64,000 nucleotides of DNA from NCBI GenBank assembly GCA_030248195.1, contig JASAND010030219.1:1-64000 (forward strand), written 5' to 3'. Below are positions 23,245-32,222 of this stretch, piece after piece (position 1 is the first letter of the stretch; each line of letters begins with the position of its first letter). The translations under genes were made by a program, and so were the position numbers. This DNA is from Trissonchulus latispiculum. Taxonomy: Eukaryota > Nematoda > Enoplea > Enoplida > Ironidae. Below the pieces are notes generated by a model. That model made no database searches. It worked only from the letters and a program-made list of their open reading frames with translations, and was not told the origin of the DNA.

Positions 23245-26200
23245 CTACACAATATCACAATGACCATAAGATAAACTAGTAATCCCATCATCTAAAATGT
23301 AACGCTTATCATCAAAAGCTGACAAGCTAATTTTGTTTGAAGTTAAAGTGAATAGTTGATGCTTATCGCTTCTGATCATATTCATTACATTTCGACGAAG
23401 AGATTTGTCAAACAAAGTTTCTACATAATCAATATGACTAAGATAACGTTTAACAACATACTTCTTAACACCCTTTGCCCTCTTTTTAGCCTCCCCACCG
23501 CACAAAATACTGTACATTTTAGCCCGCAACCCACAAAACTCAGAAATAGGACTACCGTTCGTCTCATCTTTCATTTTCCCCATTACCTTTTTATTGGTTG
23601 TGGAAAACAAAAAATGATCGGAAGGGTAGTCACTAAAGTCAAACAGATTAGAATCAATAGACATATCTTTATATACATCACTACATTCAATAAAATAACA
23701 TAAACTATCAGTATCTGTAAACAATAATTTACAATTATCTTTATATTTAGGTACAATATAGTTATAGTGGAAATTGTACATGAGCAGTTTTGACAAATCG
23801 AGTACACTAAACCCAACGTATATAGGTTTGTTGAGCTCGACTGTCGCTCGAGCCATACAGACTGCTACCAAATCCTCATTAAAAGCAGTAGCCCGCTCAA
23901 AACGAGGGTTTGATACCAATTTGCTGAAACGAGTCTGATCACATACAAGCTCCACATTTATATACTGACGTACATTTTCCATAGTTTTCCCAAAGACAGA
24001 ATTATTTAGCAATTTGAACAAATTCCTTTCAAAATCATTTTTAGCAGCCTTGCGCATCTCAGTGTTAAAGCTGATATATTTATGCATCCATGCAGATTGT
24101 CGAAAAGCAAGGACACGATGCACTCGCTCTAATTTTAGGCCCAGTGATAAATAAAGTTTTAGATTACGAAAATGAATAATATATTTTTGTTTATTGTAAA
24201 GATTGGGCACGAGCTTGTGCACCTTTGAATCAGCTACATTGAGATCCGCTTTTAGTTGCGTACAGTATGACGACAACATATCATCAGAAATGATCAATTT
24301 CTCAGGAGCAAGCGGGTAGCCGTTGTGCAATGTATGAAGTTCTTTAGGGTACCCCAAATCAACTTCCAAAACGTAGCCCTCCTCTCCCTCCGCATTCACG
24401 TAATCCCAATCAATTTTTTCAATTTCCGATTGTGAAAGCCAATGAAAGTTTGCACAAGGCTGTTTTTGACTCATAGCCCACCCATATAAATTGTTAGCAT
24501 CCAGATACATAATATATGAAACAGGTAAACTATCATTAAATGAATCCAAATAAGGGTTATTCGCTTTGGCATAACGATGAGAAATCATCGCAACACCTCC
24601 ACGAATACCCTGTTCAAAAAACATGTACTGATTGTTGTCTTTGAGAAGATCCAGCTTGATGTCTGTCAGTTTAAGACAAGCATCCCATCCAAAACTAGGT
24701 AATGTAATGTAATGGATAGGATCCAAGTCATAATGCTGAAGACAAAAGGCTCTAAAGTTCTCAAACACATCAGCCAGTAGTAATACATCACTTAACAAAT
24801 ACAAATCATGATATCCACCAAGAGTTCGCAAATTAAAGCTTTCCCATACCTTAACGGCATGTTCATAGTCCGCGTCAGAAATGTCCTGTTCTGTTAGACG
24901 ACTGTAGAATGCGTCTTTTGGTGGGAGTCCAGTTTCATCAAATCGCTGCCAGCAGTCCACATAGTCATATGGATACACTCCTTTGCGAGTTAACAAAGAC
25001 CGCTTGGAAGGATCAGGAAGATTTGAGGCCAGTATTTTCAGTTGGGCGTCCTGAAGGTTACTCACCAAGGTATCCAATGAAGCCATAAGGAACTGACAAC
25101 TGTCTATGAACCGAATCCTCCAAGAACCAGACTCCCGGCCATATCCACCAATCAGCTTCTCTTCCTCTAACTCATCGTCGCTATCGTCTCCTTCTTTCGA
25201 AGGCGTCTTCTTTAAGGAAAAGCTGAGATAGTCTTCCATTCCTTTGGCTACAGCGTTCATTTTCAGTTTTCTATCTTTTGAGACCTTGCCGATTTCCTGC
25301 ATGATAAGATGGGCATCATATCGTCTGAGGTTATGGAAAACAACAGTGATGTCTCTGTTTAGACGATGTTGTTGGTTACACTTGTTATGAGCAGGTCCTC
25401 TGTAAGAACCACACACATGGCAATGATCTCGTACTCTGTCAACAAGAAGCTGTTTTCCACAAAGATGACAGCAGAGGGCTTGTTGAAAGCTATATTCTTC
25501 GGTATCAGTCAGATAAAGAGGTGCACAGTTGTTTAGATTTGCGTTATGCTCTTCTGCAATCTCAATAATTTCGTCAAGAAATCTGGACACACAATCCTTT
25601 CCTCGAAAGACAGAGGATTCACCAATATTCCTTGTTCCTTCGCCACAACACTGTTTAATAGAAACCAGGCCATAACCACAAGGAGTATGTCGCTGATAGG
25701 CCGTTGTGGATGACTTAGACGGGGTCGGTTGACATGTATCCAATTTCTCAGTTAGGCACTCAAAGTCTGCATATACAGTAAGAGGGCTTCTGAGACGTCG
25801 ATGATGGTTCTTAAACCGCAAAGTGTCCTCTTCTGGCATCACCACCTTGCTTGGTTTGTTAACAAGACATCGCTCCAAATGATCAGTCAGTTTCTCCGTT
25901 GAATAGCAAGGTTGTAGACACCGACGACAGAAATATTTCTTCGTTTTGTGATTTCTTTGATCACTCAGTAGGCGATCAAGATCCTTGACCCATGTGTAAT
26001 GTCCATCATAGAGCATCAAATCGATATGCTTCTCGTAGTTGTTCTTAGATAAATACAAGGGTAGAAAAGATTTGTCTTCCACTCCAAATACATTGATAGA
26101 AATAGAGTTGAGACGTTCAAACTTGTGCACATCCTTCAACTTCATAGGCATTTCCAGTCCTTTTGTTTTGAGCTCGTTTGCGAAGGCAAGGTACTTGGTG

Positions 26201-26652
26201 ACTCTTTGAGGATCATGATCAACTGGGTGCAATGAAGCCAAAACACTCCAGAGGAAGCATAAGTTGTCGCTGTTTTGTACGTTAACAACAGCCTTCTTTG
26301 ACTGAATCCAACGAGGAAGTGGCTTGTAGGAGGAACCTACTAAAGGACGGTGACGAGCCAGTTGTACATCCATGTGAAGGACCTGATCCACCACCCAATT
26401 TGATCCCATCTTCAGGCAATTCTCCAGATGTTTCTTAACTTCTCCCTCAGCCAGGACAACCTCGTCAACCAAGGGGGTTCCCACTTGTACATCTTTTGCT
26501 TTGCAGCAAAAGTGTGCCTCCATCACTTCAGATTCATCTGTAGCCCGTCGTAAACGGATCCTCACACACAACCAAAACTTAACACCCACCATCTCCTCGC
26601 GTTCCCGATTCAGGAGTCCCACCAGTTGGTCCCGTACCTGACCAAAAAACAC
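23245..26652 (-). CDS. Polinton protein-primed family B DNA polymerase (main ORF)
   Basis: The ORF of 1,135 codons replicates the element in the protein-primed model. Visible in order: a C2H2 finger (about 241-262), Exo I with DFE (about 296-298), an endonuclease VII-like Cys/His insert (CCHLCG to RGPAHNKCN, about 394-425), Exo II FHNLRRYDAHL (about 439), Exo III YLLSDVLLLAD (about 618), motif A YLDANNLYGWAM (about 716), motif B KLLNNSVFGKT (about 880) and motif C TDTDS (about 979). All catalytic carboxylates I can check are present. The ORF has no ATG at its beginning; it opens on GTG inside the preceding zinc-finger ORF. The true start is therefore likely at 27,137, with a frame change between. 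It is the only long minus-strand gene of the element. Confidence 0.95.
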   Translation of the reverse strand: MFFGQVRDQLVGLLNREREEMVGVKFWLCVRIRLRRATDESEVMEAHFCCKAKDVQVGTPLVDEVVLAEGEVKKHLENCLKMGSNWVVDQVLHMDVQLARHRPLVGSSYKPLPRWIQSKKAVVNVQNSDNLCFLWSVLASLHPVDHDPQRVTKYLAFANELKTKGLEMPMKLKDVHKFERLNSISINVFGVEDKSFLPLYLSKNNYEKHIDLMLYDGHYTWVKDLDRLLSDQRNHKTKKYFCRRCLQPCYSTEKLTDHLERCLVNKPSKVVMPEEDTLRFKNHHRRLRSPLTVYADFECLTEKLDTCQPTPSKSSTTAYQRHTPCGYGLVSIKQCCGEGTRNIGESSVFRGKDCVSRFLDEIIEIAEEHNANLNNCAPLYLTDTEEYSFQQALCCHLCGKQLLVDRVRDHCHVCGSYRGPAHNKCNQQHRLNRDITVVFHNLRRYDAHLIMQEIGKVSKDRKLKMNAVAKGMEDYLSFSLKKTPSKEGDDSDDELEEEKLIGGYGRESGSWRIRFIDSCQFLMASLDTLVSNLQDAQLKILASNLPDPSKRSLLTRKGVYPYDYVDCWQRFDETGLPPKDAFYSRLTEQDISDADYEHAVKVWESFNLRTLGGYHDLYLLSDVLLLADVFENFRAFCLQHYDLDPIHYITLPSFGWDACLKLTDIKLDLLKDNNQYMFFEQGIRGGVAMISHRYAKANNPYLDSFNDSLPVSYIMYLDANNLYGWAMSQKQPCANFHWLSQSEIEKIDWDYVNAEGEEGYVLEVDLGYPKELHTLHNGYPLAPEKLIISDDMLSSYCTQLKADLNVADSKVHKLVPNLYNKQKYIIHFRNLKLYLSLGLKLERVHRVLAFRQSAWMHKYISFNTEMRKAAKNDFERNLFKLLNNSVFGKTMENVRQYINVELVCDQTRFSKLVSNPRFERATAFNEDLVAVCMARATVELNKPIYVGFSVLDLSKLLMYNFHYNYIVPKYKDNCKLLFTDTDSLCYFIECSDVYKDMSIDSNLFDFSDYPSDHFLFSTTNKKVMGKMKDETNGSPISEFCGLRAKMYSILCGGEAKKRAKGVKKYVVKRYLSHIDYVETLFDKSLRRNVMNMIRSDKHQLFTLTSNKISLSAFDDKRYILDDGITSLSYGHCDIV

Positions 26653-27137
26653 CTCCAGATCCCCAAAAAATCCCTAGGAACCATCCGATAACCACGCAGC
26701 CAGCCATGAAAAGCTTGTTGGGTAGGAATCAATTCGAAAGCTGGACACGCTTCCGGCATTGGCATCTCCAATAGTTCTTCATCCGATTCAGTCAAGTCAA
26801 TTGAGTTATGTTGTTCATCGATTACAGGCATTGGCATCTCTAACAACTCCTCATCCGATTCAGTTAGAGCTTGAAAATCAAGATGAGGCTTCTTAGAAAC
26901 TCCAGTGTCTTCCTGAGTACGTCTTTTTCTCCCACAAATCCTCAAATGCCTCTCCAAGCTGTCTTTCCTGGAGAAACATTTGCCACATTGATGACAAGGC
27001 CATGTACGACCGGCATGCACCGTTCGCTGATGACGCTTCAAATCCGACTTCTTCTTGAATGATTTTCCACAGGTATCACATTGATGATCCAACACATCCT
27101 GAGCCATAGCGGCTAACTGATTCAAATCATCAGACAT
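26610..27137 (-). CDS. N-terminal zinc-finger segment of the Polinton polymerase gene
   Basis: 175 codons from ATG. Two C2H2 fingers lie at about residues 19-41 and 47-67 (CDTCGKSFKKKSDLKRH; CHQCGKCFSRKDSLERH). An acidic region follows with a duplicated LTESDEELLEMPMP motif. The part from about AFHGWLRGYRMVPRDFLG matches the conserved segment that precedes the polymerase core in metazoan Polintons. The ORF then leaves the polymerase frame within the run ATTTTTTGGGG near 26,665 and ends 43 nt inside the next ORF. I read both as one gene broken, or shifted, by +1. The fingers presumably bind DNA. TATAAAAG lies 35-42 nt upstream on the minus strand. Confidence 0.8.
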   Translation of the reverse strand: MSDDLNQLAAMAQDVLDHQCDTCGKSFKKKSDLKRHQRTVHAGRTWPCHQCGKCFSRKDSLERHLRICGRKRRTQEDTGVSKKPHLDFQALTESDEELLEMPMPVIDEQHNSIDLTESDEELLEMPMPEACPAFELIPTQQAFHGWLRGYRMVPRDFLGIWRCFLVRYGTNWWDS

Positions 27138-27335
27138 TTTCTAAAATGAACAAGAATAGTTTACTTACCGCCTTTTATACTTATTCTCAATGACGTCATT
27201 CCGATGACGTCATGATTGCAATGATTACGCAATCTATGATTGCAGTGATTACGCAATCAATGATTGCATTGATTACGCAATCAACGATTACGCAATAACT
27301 ATTTAAGAACACTAACTTGTTTTTCAGAAATAACA
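27138..27335. promoter_or_regulatory. Divergent Polinton promoter with CRE and bZIP site array
   Basis: This 198-bp gap separates the minus-strand polymerase from the plus-strand gene block. It contains TGACGTCA at 27,191-27,198 and 27,205-27,212. ATTACGCAAT occurs exactly four times, at 27,224, 27,248, 27,272 and 27,287 (spacings 24, 24 and 15), with ATGATTGCA between. A TATA-like box faces each way: TATAAAAG on the minus strand (27,172-27,179) and TATTTAAG on the plus strand (27,299-27,306). CREB/ATF proteins bind the first palindrome and C/EBP or PAR-bZIP proteins bind sites like the second; regulation by them is inferred. Confidence 0.75.
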
Positions 27336-27803
27336 ATGAACAAACTGATGATTGCAGCATTATTTTCGGTTGTAACAGTACTTGCGACTGTATTCTTGTG
27401 TCAGTTATCGTGTCAGTGTACAGCAAAGTCATGGATCAACATCACTCTACCCAATGTTAATGAGTCTTGGAATGTTGATCTTGGCTACAGAATGGCCCTC
27501 GATAAGAAAATTTATGAAGACGAAATTGAAATTAGAGCAGTCATAGAAACTGGAGTGAATCCTCATGATGTGTGTGGTGAGCGCCTCCTAATGTTGGAAG
27601 ATATGTGTGCAGACATATTCCGAAGACTAAACTTTAGTGGATCTGTGGTTGGACAATGCCAAGTTGGTCCACATACTAGAAATTTCTATTGGAAATCACC
27701 AACCACAACGGACTTAACTCATGTATTATTGCGACTTGACATCGAAAAGATGTTTGATGATGACTCATCGATTGTTTGCTTCTTCTTTGACCTACTAACC
27801 TAA
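27336..27803 (+). CDS. Polinton-encoded protein with N-terminal signal/anchor, unknown function
   Basis: 155 codons. Residues 5-25 are hydrophobic (MIAALFSVVTVLATVFLC) after a Met-Asn-Lys start, typical of a signal peptide or membrane anchor. A Cys-containing region follows, with potential N-glycosylation sites (NIT, NES, NFS). It is the first gene right of the divergent promoter and so is probably co-regulated with the polymerase. I do not recognise the family. A secreted or membrane product is unusual among core Polinton genes, so it is an accessory gene in this element. Confidence 0.7.
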   Translation: MNKLMIAALFSVVTVLATVFLCQLSCQCTAKSWINITLPNVNESWNVDLGYRMALDKKIYEDEIEIRAVIETGVNPHDVCGERLLMLEDMCADIFRRLNFSGSVVGQCQVGPHTRNFYWKSPTTTDLTHVLLRLDIEKMFDDDSSIVCFFFDLLT

Positions 27804-27845
27804 TTTTAAACAGATATAAGCAAATAAATTGGAACCTTAATTAGT

Positions 27846-28358
27846 TTGCATGGATTCTGCCGTGCGTGCTGCGGTTTCGGAGTTATGTCGAGGTTCAAAC
27901 TCAAGGCTATTGCGGAACAAAATGCGAAACTGGCGCGGGGAAAGAAGAGTGAAAATGGTGATAACGATTCCAGCTCTGAAGATGAAGGTCATAAGCTTAG
28001 TTCCTGCTGGCCGCCTTCTGCAGCGCCATGGGTTCCACCACCACAACCACAGAAGAATTTATATGAGTCCTTTGTTGCGGAGATGATGGCAGTCACCAAC
28101 TCAGAACCAACAGCTCCGTGGGAGAGACTCTATTTACTTGGTTTTGCCAAAGTAGTGGAACGTTTGGCTAGATATTTCTCAAAAGTCAGCTTTGAATGTC
28201 TTGGATGTCTGCTGACATGTCTTTCACAACAAGACCATACTTGTCTTGATACATATCGAAACTACTTGGATAGCCACTTTCAATATTTGGTTGAAGAAGC
28301 TGTCACTGTGGAAGATGTGATGAAGAGAACAAATGTATCTATCGACATGATGAACTGA
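27846..28358 (+). CDS. Polinton accessory protein, unknown function
   Basis: 170 codons. A 15-aa Cys-rich start (MHGFCRACCGFGVMSRFK) is followed by a charged Ser/Glu/Asp stretch, a Pro-rich linker (WPPSAAPWVPPPQPQ) and a C-terminal half predicted to be helical with several Cys (FECLGCLLTCLSQQDHTC). An internal ATG at residue 14 is an alternative start. It lies 42 nt after the preceding gene. No homologue is recalled. Confidence 0.6.
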   Translation: MHGFCRACCGFGVMSRFKLKAIAEQNAKLARGKKSENGDNDSSSEDEGHKLSSCWPPSAAPWVPPPQPQKNLYESFVAEMMAVTNSEPTAPWERLYLLGFAKVVERLARYFSKVSFECLGCLLTCLSQQDHTCLDTYRNYLDSHFQYLVEEAVTVEDVMKRTNVSIDMMN

Positions 28359-28546
28359 ACAGTGGGATGTCTGTTCTATTGACTTTAACTGCAGAACCAT
28401 ATGGCGTCCTTTGATTTATCTTGCTATTCTTAAAGACTATGTAATGTTCCCTATTGAATGGAGAAAAGCTGTTGACAGTGTGCATATGTAACTGTTGTAT
28501 AATGTATATAAGCAATTACTGTATGTGTAAATTATTGTAAATAAAC
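28359..28546. other. Gap before the packaging/structural gene block
   Basis: 188 bp without an ORF. TATATAAG at about 28,504-28,511 lies some 35 nt upstream of the ATPase start and could be a promoter element for the downstream block. Confidence 0.4.
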
Positions 28547-29146
28547 ATGGATGTGCGTCTCAAGTGTCCATTTAGCATGTTAGTGGTAGGACCATCTGGT
28601 AGTGGCAAGTCTCAATTTACGTCTAAGCTGTTAGCGAGTAGGTACCTAATGAAGGACTCTCCTACGAGGGTAGTTTGGTGCTATAGTGTTTGGCAGCCAC
28701 TTTACAACAATCTGGACTATGAGTTTAGACAAGGCTTGCCAGATGAGGAGCTATTGAAGGAAGGAGATATGCTTTTAGTCTTAGATGATCTAATGAGCGA
28801 GTCACCAGAAGTGTTGGCAAATGTTTTCACAAAGTACAGCCATCACTACAACATCAGTTGCATTGCCTTACTGCAGAACCTGTTTCCAAAGAATTATCGG
28901 ACTATATCTCTGAACGCAAACTATATAGTTCTGATGAAAAATACTCGCGATCGTGCTCAAATCAGTCACTTGGCGAGACAGGTATTTCCAGGCAAGGGTA
29001 AATTTCTGATTGAAGCCTTTGAAGACGCCACTAAAGAGCCCTATTCCTATTTGCTACTGGACTTTAAACCCGAATCACATGACCAGACTCGGGTTATAAG
29101 TGGCATTCTTCCTGGAGAAGAGCCCGTAGCCTATATAAGCAAGTAA
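28547..29146 (+). CDS. Polinton packaging ATPase (FtsK/HerA superfamily)
   Basis: 199 codons, the usual size for Polinton ATPases. The Walker A is GPSGSGKS at residues 15-22 and the Walker B is MLLVLDD at about 75-81. YIVLMKNTRDRAQI further on is a typical family segment with a sensor-like Asn/Arg. Related A32-type ATPases pump DNA into capsids in NCLDVs and virophages. It starts the run of tightly packed genes through 34,354, consistent with a morphogenesis module. Motifs are intact. Confidence 0.92.
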   Translation: MDVRLKCPFSMLVVGPSGSGKSQFTSKLLASRYLMKDSPTRVVWCYSVWQPLYNNLDYEFRQGLPDEELLKEGDMLLVLDDLMSESPEVLANVFTKYSHHYNISCIALLQNLFPKNYRTISLNANYIVLMKNTRDRAQISHLARQVFPGKGKFLIEAFEDATKEPYSYLLLDFKPESHDQTRVISGILPGEEPVAYISK

Positions 29147-29150
29147 AAAT

Positions 29151-29501
29151 TTGATGCAATCATTCAGTATGGGTTTATATCGTCTGCGTAAACACTATAA
29201 AAAGCTACACTCTGTAGCTGGAACGTCTCCTACTCAACGCAAGTCCCTACTTCATAGCGCCAGCGACGACTTTCACCGGTGTATTTGCGAATGCGCACTG
29301 AATGTGCTCAAGGGAAATATTCCTATATCTGCAGATCAAAAGAAACGTCTAAGTCGTCATAAGGAAGTCCTCAGGAAGATTACTAATCCTAGGAGTGGAC
29401 TAAAGCATAAGCGAAAGCTCATTGTACAAAGTGGTGGTAACTTTCTGCTTGCTCTCATACCAGCAATTGCAGGAGCGATTGGCTCACTACTAGGAAGATG
29501 A
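29151..29501 (+). CDS. Polinton small basic protein with hydrophobic C-terminus
   Basis: 116 codons. A Lys/Arg-rich body (LRKHYKKLH, DQKKRLSRHKEVLRKI) precedes a Gly/Ala/Ile-rich tail (NFLLALIPAIAGAIGSLLGR). Proteins of this shape, with the ECALNVLKGNIP-type segment, occur in many animal Polintons and adintoviruses next to capsid genes. They are considered virion or core components, but the exact role is unknown to me. It starts 4 nt after the ATPase stop and overlaps the next ORF by 4 nt. Confidence 0.75.
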   Translation: MMQSFSMGLYRLRKHYKKLHSVAGTSPTQRKSLLHSASDDFHRCICECALNVLKGNIPISADQKKRLSRHKEVLRKITNPRSGLKHKRKLIVQSGGNFLLALIPAIAGAIGSLLGR

Positions 29502-30424
29502 CAAGCTTCAGGAAAATGAAACTAGTACCATACGATAGCAACTGGAAGCAACCTGTTGCTAACAAGTTGACACAGCTAAGAAATGATATGGACAATATTT
29601 TATCTCATGAAGGAAATGATGAAACAGTGAAGAAGTTTCAACAGCTGTTGTCTCAATATAGTCATTACCTTGGTAAGACACCAAAGGTAAATCCTAAACC
29701 TGAAGCACTTGTGTCAAAGACGTTTGATGATGTTGACTTTGCTAGTTTCTCTGATGATGAATCGATGATTGATGAACCGACGATTGATGAACAGGAATTG
29801 ACTGCAGTAACAGATCAACTCGCTCGAAATCCAGACATACTCACGTGGAATGAGACTGGAGAAATACTGTTCCACAATGTGCGAGTGCCAAACACTAACA
29901 TTGTGAACTTGCTTGAATCTCATCTTACTGGAACAGCAGGAGAACCTGGTCAGCCTATATTTGAAGCTGCCCTTCAAGAGATGCTAGTGGATCAACCATC
30001 TCGAAAAAGAGAGGCTGCTCCACAAGACGAAACTATAAAAAGACAGCGTTTAGGACTCGGAACTACCAGTAATCAGAAGGCTATTCATAGACGCTGGCAA
30101 AGAAAGCAACTGGCGGCAAAGCAGCACTTTAAGAAACGACGTTTAATTGCAAAGCAGTTGGTCAGACCAAAGTATCTTGGTAAACGGCGGCTGGATCCTG
30201 AAGAGTATTTAGCAAAGCGACCTACTATTGAACACCGATTCTACACAATTCATCAACCTAAATGGATCGGTGAGCACCAAGTTGAAGGAAAGCGTGTCAA
30301 GTCAAAAGGAGGTCCTTTGATGAAGCGTGCAAAAATTGTCAATTTTGCAAAACGTAAACGAAAGGAGGACTGGCCAGAACGTCTTGAGCCCAAGTCTAAA
30401 AGGTTTAGATGGATGCAACTTTGA
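29498..30424 (+). CDS. Polinton basic protein of the conserved WNxxGE family
   Basis: 308 codons. An acidic middle part (about 75-110) leads to a conserved block ILTWNETGEILFHNVRVPNTNIVNLL split here as ILTWNETGE and VPNTNIVNLL, which I recognise as common in animal Polintons. After it comes a very Lys/Arg-rich C-terminal half (KRQRLGL, RRWQRKQLAAK, KKRRLIAKQ) that would bind DNA or localise to the nucleus. Function is unproven; a virion DNA-binding protein is plausible. It overlaps the small basic gene by 4 nt and the integrase by 16 nt. Confidence 0.72.
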   Translation: MTSFRKMKLVPYDSNWKQPVANKLTQLRNDMDNILSHEGNDETVKKFQQLLSQYSHYLGKTPKVNPKPEALVSKTFDDVDFASFSDDESMIDEPTIDEQELTAVTDQLARNPDILTWNETGEILFHNVRVPNTNIVNLLESHLTGTAGEPGQPIFEAALQEMLVDQPSRKREAAPQDETIKRQRLGLGTTSNQKAIHRRWQRKQLAAKQHFKKRRLIAKQLVRPKYLGKRRLDPEEYLAKRPTIEHRFYTIHQPKWIGEHQVEGKRVKSKGGPLMKRAKIVNFAKRKRKEDWPERLEPKSKRFRWMQL

Positions 30425-31464
30425 ATCGTCTCTATTACACTCCTGGCCTACCTACAGCATACTCAGGAGTATCTCGTCTGGTCAAAGCAGTTAAAGACAG
30501 GAAGAAAGTCAAAGCATGGCTACTTCGTCAAGATCCATATACTCTTCACAAACAGGCAAGAAAGAAGCTAAGTATCGAACCTAGAGTCTATGTTCCTGGA
30601 ATTGATGCACAGTGGGCGGCTGATTTGTGTGACATGGGTAATATAGCTAAATACAACGATGGATTCCGTTACATGCTGACAGTGATTGATGTGTTTTCCA
30701 AGTATGCCTGGGCCAAGCCTGTGAGAACAAAAGGTGGAAAAGATGTTACTGAAGCTTTCCAGAAGATTCTAATTGGAACTATTCGAAGACCTGAAAAGTT
30801 GGAAACTGACCGAGGGAAGGAGTTTTACAACCACGATTTCCAACATATGCTCAGTCTTTACGATATTGATCACTTTTCAACATACAGTGTTCATAAAAGT
30901 GCTACCATAGAAAGGTTCAACAGAACCCTAAAGAATTTGCTGTATAGATATTTTACAGCAAAGAGCACTTATCGATGGCTGGATGTTTTACCTGACATGC
31001 TGCAAACTTACAATTCGCGTCAACATAGAAGTATAAAGATGGCTCCAAAGGACGTGAACGCCTCAAACGAAGCAATAGTATACAACAACTTGTACAAGAA
31101 AAGGGTGAAGAGAGAAGAGAGACTGTATGAAGGACAGCTGGTTAGAATGAGCAAAGTGAAGGCACTCTTTGAGAAGGGCTATCTACCAAGCTATACTGAA
31201 GAATTGTTTACGATTAGTGAGGTTATACCAGGTCATCCAAATCGCTATGTCCTAAAGGATCTCATGGATGAAACTATAAAAGGAAAATTTGTTGCCCAAG
31301 AACTTCAACCAGTCGACAAAGACTCTGACGACATTTGGAAGATTGAAAAGATTTTGCGAACAAGGAAAGGTCCTCAAGGTATTGAATACTTGGTCAAGTG
31401 GCAAGGATATCCAGCAAAGTTTAATTCATATGTTAAAGAAGGCGACATTGTCAATCTAGCGTGA
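30409..31464 (+). CDS. Polinton retroviral-type integrase with chromodomain
   Basis: 351 codons. The DDE catalytic triad is visible as Asp72 (WAADLC), Asp134 (LETDRGKEF) and Glu168 (KSATIERFN), with D-E spacing of 34 as in rve integrases. The C-terminal region (about 303-345; IWKIEKILRTRKGPQGIEYLVKWQGY without gaps is the chromodomain, begun by IWKIEKIL and ended by YLVKWQGYP) would target modified histone tails. The enzyme joins the element ends to host DNA and generates 6-bp duplications in this family. Reading frame and triad are intact. The start overlaps the previous ORF, as is common in the block. Confidence 0.95.
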   Translation: MDATLNRLYYTPGLPTAYSGVSRLVKAVKDRKKVKAWLLRQDPYTLHKQARKKLSIEPRVYVPGIDAQWAADLCDMGNIAKYNDGFRYMLTVIDVFSKYAWAKPVRTKGGKDVTEAFQKILIGTIRRPEKLETDRGKEFYNHDFQHMLSLYDIDHFSTYSVHKSATIERFNRTLKNLLYRYFTAKSTYRWLDVLPDMLQTYNSRQHRSIKMAPKDVNASNEAIVYNNLYKKRVKREERLYEGQLVRMSKVKALFEKGYLPSYTEELFTISEVIPGHPNRYVLKDLMDETIKGKFVAQELQPVDKDSDDIWKIEKILRTRKGPQGIEYLVKWQGYPAKFNSYVKEGDIVNLA

Positions 31465-32222
31465 TGTATCTATTTCTACCATCCAACAGTTCAATGGATC
31501 ATTTTCCTGATAACACGTTGGCAAACTTTCGAGTGAAATTGGCTAAACCGCTGATCTTACATGGACAACATGAAGTGGCTCTAGTGGAGTTGATTTATCC
31601 AAACTCATTCCTAACCTTCCAATCATCAGATGCCACAATATATTTTCATGGTAACAAAGAGGCAGACTACAAGGTCATAGGCAAGATTGTCTTGCGATCT
31701 GGTCATTATTCATCAGCTGAAGAACTTGTTGAACAATTGAGTCAATTTGATGAAATGGGTGTACACATTGACTGGGTACCAGAGAAGAAACGTTACCGCG
31801 TCAAATATAATAATCCAAAAGATTTTCATCACATATCCCTCAGTCCAGTACTATCCTACATTCTTGGCTTCAATTCTGGATCCAATTATTTCCATTTCTA
31901 CTCTGAATCAACCTACGCTGACTTTCCTCCTAACTTTGGGAGTGTGCAAAATAGTATGTTTGTTTACTCTGACTTGGTTGACCATCAGAGAGTTGGAGAT
32001 GCCATGGCACCGTTACTTCGAGTGGTAAATACCTCAACCAATACTCCTGGAATAACTATTTCTGAAAAGTATATAAAGCCCTACTATCTTGACATGGCTA
32101 AGTCATCGGTTGATGTCGTTCATATCCAAATCAGAACATCCAGTGGCCTACCATTTCCATTTCTAAGCAGCAGTCCTTTAATCTTGAAACTTCATATTAG
32201 ACCAAAGCTGCTGGCATCATAA
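31461..32222 (+). CDS. Polinton minor capsid (penton-type) protein
   Basis: 253 codons. The N-terminal pattern PSNSSMDHFPDNTLANFRVKL, here as SNSSMDHFPDNT then FRVKLAKP, and VALVELIYPNSF is the conserved start of the predicted single-jelly-roll penton protein of Polintons. LGFNSGSNYF and the later beta-rich region also fit. It would occupy capsid vertices. It overlaps the integrase stop by 4 nt (GTGATG) and is followed directly by the next gene. The frame is intact. Confidence 0.85.
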   Translation: MMYLFLPSNSSMDHFPDNTLANFRVKLAKPLILHGQHEVALVELIYPNSFLTFQSSDATIYFHGNKEADYKVIGKIVLRSGHYSSAEELVEQLSQFDEMGVHIDWVPEKKRYRVKYNNPKDFHHISLSPVLSYILGFNSGSNYFHFYSESTYADFPPNFGSVQNSMFVYSDLVDHQRVGDAMAPLLRVVNTSTNTPGITISEKYIKPYYLDMAKSSVDVVHIQIRTSSGLPFPFLSSSPLILKLHIRPKLLAS

